Shown: positions 1-7,858 of the stretch, one piece after another
Layout of the letters: every line of letters begins with the position of its first letter
Numbering within the stretch: the stretch's first letter is position 1
Assembly (NCBI GenBank): GCA_002327785.1
Contig: DCUI01000308.1
Location: 11,226-28,624 of the forward strand
DNA: 17,399 bases
Direction of reading: 5' to 3'
From: Phycisphaerales bacterium UBA2218
GTDB lineage: Bacteria; Planctomycetota; Phycisphaerae; Sedimentisphaerales; Anaerobacaceae
Made by a program: the position numbers and the translations under genes
The notes under the pieces: model-generated
Told to the model about the DNA's origin: nothing
What the model saw: only the letters and a program-made list of their open reading frames with translations
Database searches by the model: none

Positions 1-1526
1 AGCAGGTTGGTCTGGAAGGCGATTTCGTCGATGACCTTGATGATATTCGCGGTTTCATCCGAGCTCTTCTGAATCTGCTGGATGGCCGCATTCATCCGCG
101 ACATGGCTTCGGCGCCCGTGCCGGCGGATTTGCTGGCCTCGGAGGAGAGCGCATTTGCCTGCTGGGCATTGTCGGCGTTTTGCTTGGTCATGGAGGCCAT
201 CTCTTCGAGGCTGCTGGAGGTTTCCTGGAGTCCTGCGGCCTGTTCGGTAGCGCCCTCGGCCAGCGACTGCGATGCGGAAGAGACCTGCCCGGCCGCCGAA
301 GCGACTTGCTCGGCTCCGTCGGTGAGTTGGTTTACGACTCGGTTGATCTTGCCCGTGATGCTGCGGGCCATGAAGAACCAGATGACGATGGCAGCAAGGA
401 GGGAGCCAAGAGAAACCCAGACGAGAACCCGATTGCTGGTGGCGCCGATGGCGGTCACCTGATCTCTGGCCTCATAGAATTCATCAAGGTAGCTGCCGAC
501 GCCGATGACCCAGTCCCACGGCGCAAAGTAGGCAATTCTCGCGATCTTCTCGCGAGCCACGGTATCGCCTTCGTTCTTCCAGGGATAGCGTTGCTCATCC
601 GTCTGGCCTTCCTTCAAACCGATGGTTTTTTTGCAGATCTCCTGGATGAACAGCGAACCGTTGGCGTCCTTGGCCTCCCAGATGCACTCCCCGTCGCGTT
701 TTCCTCCGGCGGAGATGACGTAGTTGCCCTTGGAATCCAGGACGTAGACGTATCCCGTCTTGCCGACCTTGGCGGCCATGATGGACGCCCGCAACGAGGC
801 AACGCTCTCCTGGGGCACTCCGACGTACAACATACCGATGACCTTCTTGTTCGGATCAAGGATCGGCTCGTATGCGGTGATATACCACTTGTTCACGACG
901 AATGCACGTCCCTCGTAAGTCTCGCCCTGGAGCACCCGGGAGACCACGGGGTTCGGCTTGCCATCAGGATTCATTCGCGGGATATACGTTCCAATGGCGC
1001 GCGAACCGTCCAGTTTCTGAACGTTTGTGCAGATCCGAAGCATGTCTCCCGCGTCATTCATTCTCTGAAAGATCGTGCAGGTGCCTCCGATCAGTTTCTG
1101 GGTCTTGTCCACCACGGGGGCGGGAGTCCCCATCTCGCTGATCTTGCCGAGCCAGGTTTCGCCCACCATCATTTTGGGCAGTTCGACCCGGTGGGAAGTC
1201 TTTGATTCCTGGTTCATGGCGTCCCATGCCACGGTTTCCGAGGCAAATTGGACTTGGCCGATGCCATCGAGAGTGTTTCGAGCGACATTGAGAGACGCCG
1301 TGACGTTCGCCTGCAGCATCTCCTGCTGGGCCTTGCACATCCCGTAGATGTTTTGTGCGATATGATCGAGATCGGCATAGGCCAGCTCGGTGTTGCCCTT
1401 CTCCGCGACGTTGGTCATCCGTTTGTTCTGAGTGAAGATCACCGCAGAGATGACCACGAGGGGAACGGCCGTCACCAGGACGCCGATGACCAGCAGCTTG
1501 GTTTGCAGCTTGACGTTCTTCAACAT
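1..1526 (-). CDS. Methyl-accepting chemotaxis protein, Cache sensor, C-terminus cut by window edge
   Basis: Transmembrane chemoreceptor that should sense a periplasmic ligand and pass the signal to CheA/CheW. The frame is open from ATG at 1526 to the window start, about 509 residues, so the 3' end is missing. TM1 is about residues 11-33, the periplasmic region about 40-355, TM2 about 367-386. The periplasmic part looks like a Cache_3-Cache_2 fusion: GTYIPRMNPDGKPNPVVSRVL near 179-199, then GKTGYVYVLDSKGNYVIS near 256-272 and FAPWDWVIGVGSYL near 334-347, typical of Cache receptors. After TM2 there is no clear full HAMP domain. Residues 405-509 carry the LAEGATEQAAGLQETSSSLEE methylation region and break off in DEIAFQTNLL, the start of the signalling tip. 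A GAAAGG ribosome site precedes the ATG. It lies 57 nt downstream of the porin gene, probably in the same operon. MCP identity is firm; the ligand is unknown. Confidence 0.95.
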   Translation of the reverse strand, partial: MLKNVKLQTKLLVIGVLVTAVPLVVISAVIFTQNKRMTNVAEKGNTELAYADLDHIAQNIYGMCKAQQEMLQANVTASLNVARNTLDGIGQVQFASETVAWDAMNQESKTSHRVELPKMMVGETWLGKISEMGTPAPVVDKTQKLIGGTCTIFQRMNDAGDMLRICTNVQKLDGSRAIGTYIPRMNPDGKPNPVVSRVLQGETYEGRAFVVNKWYITAYEPILDPNKKVIGMLYVGVPQESVASLRASIMAAKVGKTGYVYVLDSKGNYVISAGGKRDGECIWEAKDANGSLFIQEICKKTIGLKEGQTDEQRYPWKNEGDTVAREKIARIAYFAPWDWVIGVGSYLDEFYEARDQVTAIGATSNRVLVWVSLGSLLAAIVIWFFMARSITGKINRVVNQLTDGAEQVASAAGQVSSASQSLAEGATEQAAGLQETSSSLEEMASMTKQNADNAQQANALSSEASKSAGTGAEAMSRMNAAIQQIQKSSDETANIIKVIDEIAFQTNL

Positions 1527-1583
1527 TGGGTACCCTTTCACCTGAGGGAGTCAATCATCCTGCGTTCCGTCGTACAAGTCTCC

Positions 1584-2873
1584 TTAGAATGTGTAGATAA
1601 ATGACAGTTGTGCTCTCATGTCGTCGGCGTCGCCCGGACCTCGGTAATGGGTGTTCCAGCGGGACAACTCAAAACCGGCTTGTGCATGCTTCGTCCATGA
1701 GTAGATGACGTTGCCGAAGATGGAGGAATTGAGGGTTCTCGCCCCGACGGTCACGTCATCGGCGTTCACGTCGTCGGCGCCGGCGCCGACGTTGAAGGAC
1801 CATTTGGACCAGGGTCCCAGGGATGCGGCGATCCAGCCGCCCTTGCTGCGGACTTCCTCCAAAGTGGTTGTGTTGACCCCCTGGCCGATGCCGCCGAAAT
1901 AGCCGTCGAGGTTCTCGCCCGAGAACAACTCACCCTGGAAAGTGAGCCATTTCAACACGGGCACAGCTACATCCAGGCAGACAGACCACGTATCGAAGTC
2001 CATGTTCCTGCCCGTGGCGTCGAGGTCATACTCCTCCCGGCCGCTGTGGCCGCTGAAACCGATGACGGCCGGCTTGGGACCGACGAATGGGAATGTCACG
2101 CTGGCCCGGCCCTGGACGGTGGGGAACCCCGCGTCCTCGCCGGTTTCCGAGTTGGTCGGATCGGTTCTGCCGATGGTCCTTGCGATGGCGCCCTCGAGTT
2201 TGACGGACGTCTTCTCTCCGAGGGGCAGGCCCTTTGTCAGGCGGAACTGCGGCCGTCGGTAGCCGACATTGCCCGCATCCCACAGAACCGTGTAGTTCAG
2301 AGTGTTGGGGACCAGCGGTGAGACCACGTCCGAGGTTTGTCCGGCGAGCAGGGCGAGGTCCGACTTGGGCCATGCGAAGATCATGAACGCATGACGCATC
2401 TGGAGCTTGGCCTTGTTCTCGGAGGCATAGTTTCCATAGAGATCGAACTCGATCTTTCCCGATGCCTTCATCGTCTCGCTCTCGGGGCCGCTGATGTTCA
2501 TACCCAGGCGCGTTTGATTCGCCGTCAGGTTGAACTCCGCATCGTTTCTCTTCGTGGCCTCCGAATCAACGTACAGGACGTAGTTTCCTGGATTCGTGCG
2601 GGAAGAGTCCCGCGAGGCGTCGCCCTTGACGTACCCGTACAATTGCACGTCCAGGTTCGACCAGATGTTCTTCTTCGCCGGCGGTTCCTTGGGGGGGGCC
2701 GGTTTGGCCTCCGCAGTCTCCTTCTTGAGATCGGCCACCTGTTTCTCCAACTGCTCGATTCGGTCCTGGAGGGAGGGGTCTTGTGTCCCTGCGCCCAAGG
2801 TTATGCGGGACAGGCACAGAACGCCCGCCGCCGCGACGATTGCCAGGATCTGCCGTAGTTTTCGATAGTTCAT
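1584..2873 (-). CDS. Outer-membrane porin, DcaP-like
   Basis: 429-residue exported beta-barrel protein. Residues 1-28 are a signal peptide (basic start, hydrophobic core, cleavage near LGA/G). Residues 34-58 form a short coiled coil (DRIEQLEKQVADLKKE), followed by a Pro/Lys-rich linker and then alternating amphipathic beta strands from about residue 74. The chain ends in LSFIYTF, the terminal Phe expected for BAM-dependent insertion. An N-terminal coiled coil plus barrel is the architecture of DcaP-type trimeric porins, which take up small anions such as dicarboxylates (family knowledge; substrate here unknown). The ATG overlaps the cheW stop in the sequence TAATG and the ribosome site GGAAAGGA lies inside the end of cheW, so translation of the two genes should be coupled. 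An mcp gene follows 57 nt downstream. A porin between cheW and an mcp suggests that the molecule sensed is also imported. Confidence 0.85.
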   Translation of the reverse strand: MNYRKLRQILAIVAAAGVLCLSRITLGAGTQDPSLQDRIEQLEKQVADLKKETAEAKPAPPKEPPAKKNIWSNLDVQLYGYVKGDASRDSSRTNPGNYVLYVDSEATKRNDAEFNLTANQTRLGMNISGPESETMKASGKIEFDLYGNYASENKAKLQMRHAFMIFAWPKSDLALLAGQTSDVVSPLVPNTLNYTVLWDAGNVGYRRPQFRLTKGLPLGEKTSVKLEGAIARTIGRTDPTNSETGEDAGFPTVQGRASVTFPFVGPKPAVIGFSGHSGREEYDLDATGRNMDFDTWSVCLDVAVPVLKWLTFQGELFSGENLDGYFGGIGQGVNTTTLEEVRSKGGWIAASLGPWSKWSFNVGAGADDVNADDVTVGARTLNSSIFGNVIYSWTKHAQAGFELSRWNTHYRGPGDADDMRAQLSFIYTF

Positions 2874-3442
2874 TACGATGTCCTTTCCGTAGGGTCTGTT
2901 GATGGCTGTGCGGCAGGGCTGTCGAGCTGATCGTGGATGAGGGTGCCCAGGCCGCCGCCGGTGAGGACGCGGTCGATGTCCAGGAGAATCTTCACGGACT
3001 CGCCGACCTTGCCCATGCCGAGGATGAAATCCGTGTTCACCGACACGCCGAACTGGGGCGCATCTTCAATGTTGCCACCTGGAATATCCAGTACTTCCTG
3101 GACGCGATCCACGACGATCCCGGTGTTGAACTTGCGGCCGCCGTGGGTGATTTCCACGACGATGATGCAGGTTTCGTCCGTCACGTCCGTGGTTTCCATG
3201 CCGAACTTGGATCGGAGATCGACCACGGGGATGACCTGCCCGCGGAGGTTGATGACCCCTTTGACATAGTGGGGCGTCTGGGGCACGGCGGTGACGTCGA
3301 TGTACCCGATGATTTCTCGGACCTTCAGGATCTCCAGGCCGTACTCTTCGTGAGCCAGAGCAAAGGTCAAGTACTTGCCCTCTTTGTCCGGTGCCGCTCC
3401 TTTGTGGTCTTTCATCTGCGTTGCGGTTTCAGCCATTGCCAA
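2873..3442 (-). CDS. cheW: CheW chemotaxis coupling protein
   Basis: 189-residue soluble adaptor that links chemoreceptors to the CheA kinase. The CheW beta-barrel domain spans about residues 22-170: YLTFALAHEEYGLEILKVREI, then the hallmark VKGVINLRGQVIPVVDLR, GIVVDRVQEVLDI, and the end FILGMGKVGESVKILLDIDRVL. Short N- and C-terminal tails are rich in charged or Pro/Thr residues. The ATG at 3442 follows a strong AAGGAG site. It is the first gene of a minus-strand run (cheW, porin, mcp) and its TAA overlaps the porin ATG by one base. It is divergent from the HTH-cupin regulator at 3881. A close but truncated paralogue lies at 6660-6896. No CheA, CheR or CheB is in the window, so the kinase must be encoded elsewhere. 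Confidence 0.96.
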   Translation of the reverse strand: MAMAETATQMKDHKGAAPDKEGKYLTFALAHEEYGLEILKVREIIGYIDVTAVPQTPHYVKGVINLRGQVIPVVDLRSKFGMETTDVTDETCIIVVEITHGGRKFNTGIVVDRVQEVLDIPGGNIEDAPQFGVSVNTDFILGMGKVGESVKILLDIDRVLTGGGLGTLIHDQLDSPAAQPSTDPTERTS

Positions 3443-3812
3443 GTCTCCTTAAAGAGCCCTTCATCGATGCGATCGTTGCCAGGCCGACGCAGCCGATCAC
3501 GTTGAGGATCCCCGCGTGCCACGACGCCGGTGTCCGGAGGGACGTGAAGGCGATCACCCGACGACAAAACAATGTTCTGGCGAGGACGCATCGTCCAGAC
3601 AATCGTCACAACAACGTAATGGGTTGATATATCTGGGATCGAATAGCAAATAGGAGCTCATACGAAATATAAAATCCGCTGTAGAGAATGGCCGGTTCTG
3701 GCTCCCAAAGCCCGCGTACTGATACGTATTTCTCGGGAGAGATCAGAGTTCCGACATTTTCGCAACACGCATGTCGGGGCAGTTCCTGCGTCCCATAAAC
3801 AGAGGTTCTCGG

Positions 3813-3841
3813 TTGACAAGGATATGGAATAGGCCTATCCT
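3813..3841 (+). promoter_or_regulatory. Sigma-70-type promoter of the first HTH-cupin gene
   Basis: TTGACA at 3813-3818, a 17-bp spacer, then TATCCT at 3836-3841, 39 nt before the ATG at 3881. The spacing is ideal and the -35 box is a perfect consensus match. Seen directly in the sequence; promoter activity is inferred. Confidence 0.75.
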
Positions 3842-3842
3842 T
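3818..3842. promoter_or_regulatory. Inverted-repeat operator overlapping the promoter
   Basis: Perfect 7-bp inverted repeat AAGGATA (3818-3824) and TATCCTT (3836-3842), 11 bp apart. Inside it lies the 10-bp palindrome ATAGGCCTAT (3829-3838). It fills the space between the -35 and -10 boxes and covers the -10, where a bound repressor would block RNA polymerase. The obvious candidate is the HTH protein encoded immediately downstream, giving autoregulation (inference). Confidence 0.55.
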
Positions 3843-3880
3843 ACTGCTTTCGGTTTTCCAGTGTATTGAGAGATCCGTTG

Positions 3881-4477
3881 ATGAACAGTGTCTACGACTT
3901 TCGGGTCATGCGGGTGTTGCGGCGGCAACTGAACCTGACGCTTCACGAGGTTGCCCGGCGATCCGGCCTGACGTATCCGACGGTCGAGGCCGTGGAAACG
4001 AACAAGACGCAGCCGTCCCTGAAGACCCTGGATGCCATCGCCGGCGCATTGGGCCTGTCCGCCAGCGATCTTGTCCGTCTGGCGGAGCGTCGCCTCGTGC
4101 AGCGGCGCAAGGCGGAACCGACGCAAGCTGCGCTCTCCCGGCGCAAGGACACGGGCATTGAGAACTGTCGTATCGCACAGTTTGACAAAGGCAAGGTCAT
4201 TCGTGTGACCGCGACTGCCGGCCAGACCGTGCATGTCATGGGACTGCATGAGAATGTCCATGAGTTCTGTTATGTGCTCAGCGGCCACGTGGACCTGCAC
4301 GTGGAGGAAAAGACGTACCATCTCGGCCCGGACGAAACGATCCTCTTCGACGGACTTCTGGACCATTCCTACCTCCAGCGTGAGGCAGGGGAGTACGTCA
4401 CGGTGCATATCCCCAAAGACATTCGAGTGATCGAGCGTCTGCTGGATGCGCAGGTCGAGTCGGTGAAAGCCGATTGA
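3881..4477 (+). CDS. HTH (XRE-type) transcription regulator with C-terminal cupin sensor, copy 1
   Basis: 198-residue DNA-binding regulator. An XRE/Cro-like helix-turn-helix covers about residues 8-63 (LNLTLHEVARRSGLTYPTV, then ETNKTQPSLKTLDAIAGAL). A cupin domain covers about 108-185, with HENVHEFCYVLSG as cupin motif 1 and FDGLLDHSYLQ near motif 2; its His/Glu residues could bind a metal or small ligand. I chose ATG 3881 rather than TTG 3866, because the paralogue at 7239 begins at the matching residue (MNS-x-YDFR). GAGAG about 8 nt upstream is a weak ribosome site. The gene has its own promoter and is divergent from cheW. XRE-cupin proteins usually control uptake or metabolic genes in response to a ligand bound by the cupin. 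Here the chemotaxis/porin operon is the natural target, which is inference. Confidence 0.9.
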   Translation: MNSVYDFRVMRVLRRQLNLTLHEVARRSGLTYPTVEAVETNKTQPSLKTLDAIAGALGLSASDLVRLAERRLVQRRKAEPTQAALSRRKDTGIENCRIAQFDKGKVIRVTATAGQTVHVMGLHENVHEFCYVLSGHVDLHVEEKTYHLGPDETILFDGLLDHSYLQREAGEYVTVHIPKDIRVIERLLDAQVESVKAD

Positions 4478-4512
4478 CAAAAAGGAAAGGGCGGCAGACG
4501 AAGCTGCCGCCC
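4476..4512 (-). terminator. Rho-independent terminator of the second mcp operon
   Basis: A 9-bp GC-rich stem, GGGCGGCAG (4489-4497) paired with CTGCCGCCC (4504-4512), with a 6-nt loop. Read on the minus strand the stem is followed by TTTCCTTTTT, a good U-tract. It lies about 110 nt past the mcp stop at 4621. It starts only 11 nt after the regulator stop at 4477, so the hairpin may also help end the plus-strand transcript, although that side lacks a U-tract. Confidence 0.8.
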
Positions 4513-4620
4513 ACACGTATTGGCTCGTGCCGTGTCAGGTCCGAGCGCCACTCCCGGCACGTTGGATCTCGGGCGGGCCGTCCTGGCCTGCCTGAGATCC
4601 TGAGACGGACCGTGTGACAC

Positions 4621-6588
4621 TCAGGTGTTGAAGTGCCCCATCTCCTCGTCGTCGCCAAGCGGAATAGTTTTCTCTGTGGCGGGTTTTCTGAATTGAATCT
4701 TGTTCTTCCGGGATGATCCGTCCGCGATCTTGTGGAACACATGATCCGATTGCTGCAGCTTCGGCTCTTTCGTCCGCCGCACGGTCTTCGCCGCCTCGGT
4801 GCGCCGCGAGGCGCCCCCGACCAGGCCGACCAGCTCTGCGACGACGTCGTTCATGGACTCGGCCTGCGAACTGAGCTCCTCAGAGGCGCTGGCGCTTTCC
4901 TCTGCGTTTGCGGCGTTCTGTTGGGTGACCTTGTCCATCTGGGCGATGGCCGTGTTTACCTGGTCGATCCCCTGCGCCTGTTCCTGGCAGGCGGCGGCGA
5001 TCTCGCTGACCAGATCGGTGGTCTTGCCGACGCTCTGCACGATCTCTTCGAGGACTTTGCTGACCTCGGTGGCGATGTCCACGCCGTTCTTGGAGTTCTT
5101 GACCGATTCCTCGATCATGTTGGCCGTGTCCTTGGCGGCTTCCGCCGAACGCATGGCGAGGTTGCGAACCTCTTCCGCGACCACGGCGAAGCCTTTGCCC
5201 GCCTCGCCGGCCCGTGCGGCCTCAACCGCCGCGTTCAGAGCCAGCAGGTTGGTCTGGAACGCGATCTCGTCAATCACCTTGATGATCTTCGAGGTCTCAT
5301 CCGAGCTTCTCTGGATCTCGTGGATCGCCTCATTCATCCGGCTCATGGATTCCGCGCCGGCGCCGGCGGCCTTCTTCGCTTCGCTGGCCAGCGTATTTGC
5401 CTGCTGGGCGTTGTCCGCGTTCTGCTTGGTCATGGAGGACATCTCTTCCAGGCTGGACGAAGTCTCCTCCAAACCGGCCGCCTGCTCGGTGGCGCCCTCG
5501 GCGAGGGACTGCGACGCCGCAGAGACCTGGCTGGACGCCGCGGCTACCTGCTCCGACCCTGATGTCAGCGCATCGATGATTCTCTTGATGGGTTTGATGA
5601 TGCTCACCGTGATCAGGACCGCCAGAACGACGCCCAGGACGATGCCGGCGACGGCCATGGTCACCATGAGGGCGTTCGTCTGGGCGACGGTGCTCTCCAT
5701 CCTGTTCTTCAAAGACGCCTGGAGGCGGCCGATGGTGTCCACAATCGCCTTGGCGGCCGTCGCCATTTCCATGACGGCGGCTTCGCGAGCCTCCATCCCG
5801 GCATAGTATTGCCGTCCTGCCTCATCGTAGCTGTTCAGGTAGCCGGCGATGTTCTGCGCAACGACCTCGACCTTGGGATCGCCCTTGACCAGGGTTGTCC
5901 AGGTTTCCAGATTGGTCTTTACCTTGGCAAGCTGTTTCTGGTAGTTGGTGTATTGTTCTTGCTTGTTGGTTGCCAGGAGGTAGACCGCGTTGACCCGCAA
6001 AAGGAGGAACTCCTGAAAGACTTGTTCGTCGAGCTGAGTTCCGATCCTGGTCCATCTGATGATCTCATCGGTGTTCTTGGCCTCTTCCGCCGACTTCCGG
6101 GCCGGCTCAATGATCTCGGTGATCACCGTGGAGACGGCCCGCGTCACATCCGCGCCGACCTTGCCCCAACTCGCGAAGGCATCGTCTCTCATCTTGCGTG
6201 CATCCTTCTGGTGCTCGAAGGAGGTCAGGTAGGCGGGCATCTTGCTGCCGGCCTCGGCCACGATGGCCCGGTCGCTGCTCACGAGCCCCTTGGCGTTCTC
6301 AAGCTCCTGGAGTTGTGTGGTCAGGGCGGTGTATGCCTCGTGCCACTTCTCGGCCGCCGTCTTGTCTTCATTGGCCGCCTTCTCGAATCCTTGAATGGTG
6401 AAATCCTTGCGGAGGGAGGCGCATTGATTGAGCCCCGTCAAACACTCGTTGCCAGCCTTGTTGAGGTCAGCGTTCGTCGCCACGTTGGTCAGTCCGCTCC
6501 ATCCCACGAGACCGAGAATGCCCGATATTACAACCAGGACGCCAAATCCGATCCCCATCTTTGTCGCGAGTTTCATCTTCTTGAACAT
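4621..6588 (-). CDS. Methyl-accepting chemotaxis protein with all-helical periplasmic sensor
   Basis: 655-residue chemoreceptor. TM1 is about residues 9-30. The periplasmic region to about 305 is predicted all-helical, rich in Lys/Glu/Ala and lacking PAS/Cache signatures, which fits an HBM-type (McpS/TorS-like) double four-helix sensor. That family binds small acids in known cases; the ligand here is unknown. TM2 is about 308-332, followed by IIKPIKRIIDALTSG and no complete HAMP. The cytoplasmic domain holds the methylation helices (LAEGATEQAAGLEETSSSLEE) and the full signalling tip, DEIAFQTNLLALNAAVEAA then GEAGKGFAVVAEEVRNLA. The tail ends in MGHFNT, without a CheR/CheB-tethering NWETF-like pentapeptide. 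AAAGGAG sits 8 nt before the ATG. A cheW remnant lies 71 nt upstream and a terminator follows. Its signalling half is nearly the same as that of the mcp at 1-1526, while the sensor halves differ. Confidence 0.95.
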   Translation of the reverse strand: MFKKMKLATKMGIGFGVLVVISGILGLVGWSGLTNVATNADLNKAGNECLTGLNQCASLRKDFTIQGFEKAANEDKTAAEKWHEAYTALTTQLQELENAKGLVSSDRAIVAEAGSKMPAYLTSFEHQKDARKMRDDAFASWGKVGADVTRAVSTVITEIIEPARKSAEEAKNTDEIIRWTRIGTQLDEQVFQEFLLLRVNAVYLLATNKQEQYTNYQKQLAKVKTNLETWTTLVKGDPKVEVVAQNIAGYLNSYDEAGRQYYAGMEAREAAVMEMATAAKAIVDTIGRLQASLKNRMESTVAQTNALMVTMAVAGIVLGVVLAVLITVSIIKPIKRIIDALTSGSEQVAAASSQVSAASQSLAEGATEQAAGLEETSSSLEEMSSMTKQNADNAQQANTLASEAKKAAGAGAESMSRMNEAIHEIQRSSDETSKIIKVIDEIAFQTNLLALNAAVEAARAGEAGKGFAVVAEEVRNLAMRSAEAAKDTANMIEESVKNSKNGVDIATEVSKVLEEIVQSVGKTTDLVSEIAAACQEQAQGIDQVNTAIAQMDKVTQQNAANAEESASASEELSSQAESMNDVVAELVGLVGGASRRTEAAKTVRRTKEPKLQQSDHVFHKIADGSSRKNKIQFRKPATEKTIPLGDDEEMGHFNT

Positions 6589-6659
6589 TACTGTTCTCCT
6601 TTAATCAGCCCTGTAGACTTTTGAGACCTACCCCCCCGACCTTTTGGTCCTGCATTCTG

Positions 6660-6896
6660 CTATGACGCGGCCTCGCTGAAAGCGGCCAGATCGGTTCCGC
6701 CGAGGACACGATCGATGTCCAGCAGGATCTTCACCGAATCGCCGATTTTGCCCATGCCCAGGATACAATCCGTGTTGATTCCGGAGCCGAAGTGCGGTGA
6801 ATCTTCGATGTTCTCGTCGAGGACATCGAGAACATCCCGGACGCGGTCCACGACGATCCCGGTGTTGCATTTACCGCTTCCCTGGCGGGTTTTCAC
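6660..6896 (-). pseudogene. Truncated cheW remnant
   Basis: Up to 78 codons from a possible GTG at 6896. From about codon 12 it reads NTGIVVDRVRDVLDVLDENIED and later CILGMGKIGDSVKILLDIDRVL, which aligns closely with the C-terminal third of the intact CheW at 2873-3442. The N-terminal ~105 residues, including the conserved GVINLRG strand region, are absent, and the sequence upstream in this frame shows no CheW similarity. Half of the CheW beta-barrel is missing, so it should not work as a coupling protein. It sits 71 nt upstream of the mcp at 6588, the position expected if an ancestral cheW-mcp pair lost the front of cheW by deletion. The part after the breakpoint is free of stops, so the event may be recent. 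Confidence 0.85.
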
Positions 6897-7238
6897 CCCA
6901 GAGAGATGTGCCGTGTCCTTGGGCCAACCTGAGTTCCGTCAGTTACTCTCTCGACTCGCGTCTGCCACGCTGTCGCATATTGCAGCCATAGCATCGTGCC
7001 GACTACTGCTTAGGCTTCAGCCGTGGCGAAGAGGAACACCCGATAGGGGTCGCGTTGGTGTATAAAATGTGTTTTAGGGGCATCGTGCGGGAGTGCAGGA
7101 AGAGGGGTGGTTGCGTCGATAGATATAAAAGGATTTACATGCGGGCCGGATTCGTGTTTTATTGGGGATGTTGGGTGTTAGGCCCGATAACCTGATCGGC
7201 CGCGTATATGCTCTGAATCGTCTTGGAAGGAGTGTACT
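6897..7238. other. Intergenic region between the cheW remnant and the second HTH-cupin gene
   Basis: 342 nt. No CheW-like coding is found in the part next to the remnant, so the missing cheW front is not displaced here. 7060-7180 is AT-rich relative to its surroundings. A short inverted repeat CCGAT-N6-ATCGG (7184-7199) lies about 40 nt before the GTG at 7239. I see no consensus -35/-10 pair for either direction. Confidence 0.5.
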
Positions 7239-7838
7239 GTGAACAGCGACTACGATTTTCGGATCATCCGCGTCCTGCGCCGGCGCCTGAACCTGACGCT
7301 GCAGGGGCTGGCCGGCCGGGCCGGGCTGACATATCCGACAGTCGAATCTGTCGAAACGAACAAGACGATGCCGTCCCTCAAGACCCTGGACGCCGTGGCC
7401 GGGGCGCTTCAGGTCTCCACGAGCGACCTGCTGGGGCTGGCCGAGCGACGCCTGGTCCAGAGACGCAAGGCCCTCGTCGAGGATCGCAGCCATGCTACAC
7501 GCGCCGACAAGGGGCTGGAGAGGTGCAAGGTCGCCCGGTACGACAAGGGCAAACTGATTCGCGTTGCGGCCTCGGCGGGCGATCACGTCCACGTCATGGG
7601 GCTGCACGAGGACATTCATGAGTTCTGCTATGTCCTCAGCGGCAGCGTGGAGCTGCGCATCGAGGACAGGACCTTTCGACTGAATTCGGACGACACGATC
7701 CTTTTCGACGGGCTCCTGGATCACTCCTATACGCAAATCGAGGCGGGAGAATACGTCACCTTCCATATCCCCAAGGATATCCGGATCATCGAAAAGCTTC
7801 TCGAAGGCAAGGCAGAAGACCCGGCGGAACCGCAATAG
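7239..7838 (+). CDS. HTH (XRE-type) transcription regulator with C-terminal cupin sensor, copy 2
   Basis: 199 residues, a close paralogue of the regulator at 3881-4477 over the whole length. The HTH is about residues 8-63 (LTLQGLAGRAGLTYPTV, ETNKTMPSLKTLDAVAGAL); the cupin is about 108-185 (HEDIHEFCYVLSG, then FDGLLDHSYTQ and YVTFHIPKDIRIIEKLL). Start is GTG 7239, supported by AAGGAG about 8 nt upstream and by the match with copy 1. The linker between the domains (about 80-100) is the most divergent part. It is divergent from the cheW remnant/mcp set as copy 1 is divergent from cheW/porin/mcp. Its stop is 20 nt from the end of acr3, which converges on it. The C-terminal tail is acidic and Pro-rich and differs from copy 1. 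Confidence 0.9.
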   Translation: MNSDYDFRIIRVLRRRLNLTLQGLAGRAGLTYPTVESVETNKTMPSLKTLDAVAGALQVSTSDLLGLAERRLVQRRKALVEDRSHATRADKGLERCKVARYDKGKLIRVAASAGDHVHVMGLHEDIHEFCYVLSGSVELRIEDRTFRLNSDDTILFDGLLDHSYTQIEAGEYVTFHIPKDIRIIEKLLEGKAEDPAEPQ

Positions 7839-7858
7839 CCCAAGCCGGGGATTGCCTC

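Larger units (their letters stand above)
3443..3880. other. Divergent intergenic region between cheW and the HTH-cupin gene
   Basis: A 438-nt gap with no convincing gene. The half near cheW is GC-rich; 3605-3680 is AT-rich, and the right end holds a clear plus-strand promoter (listed separately). A TATATT (minus strand, 3666-3671) could be the -10 box of the cheW operon, but no good -35 stands at the right distance, so I leave it as a candidate. Confidence 0.6.

Noticed and set aside
180..1205. A 341-codon open frame on the plus strand opposite the first mcp
   Set aside because: It is the antisense of a convincing chemoreceptor, shows no domain of its own and no ribosome site; long antisense frames are common in GC-rich DNA.
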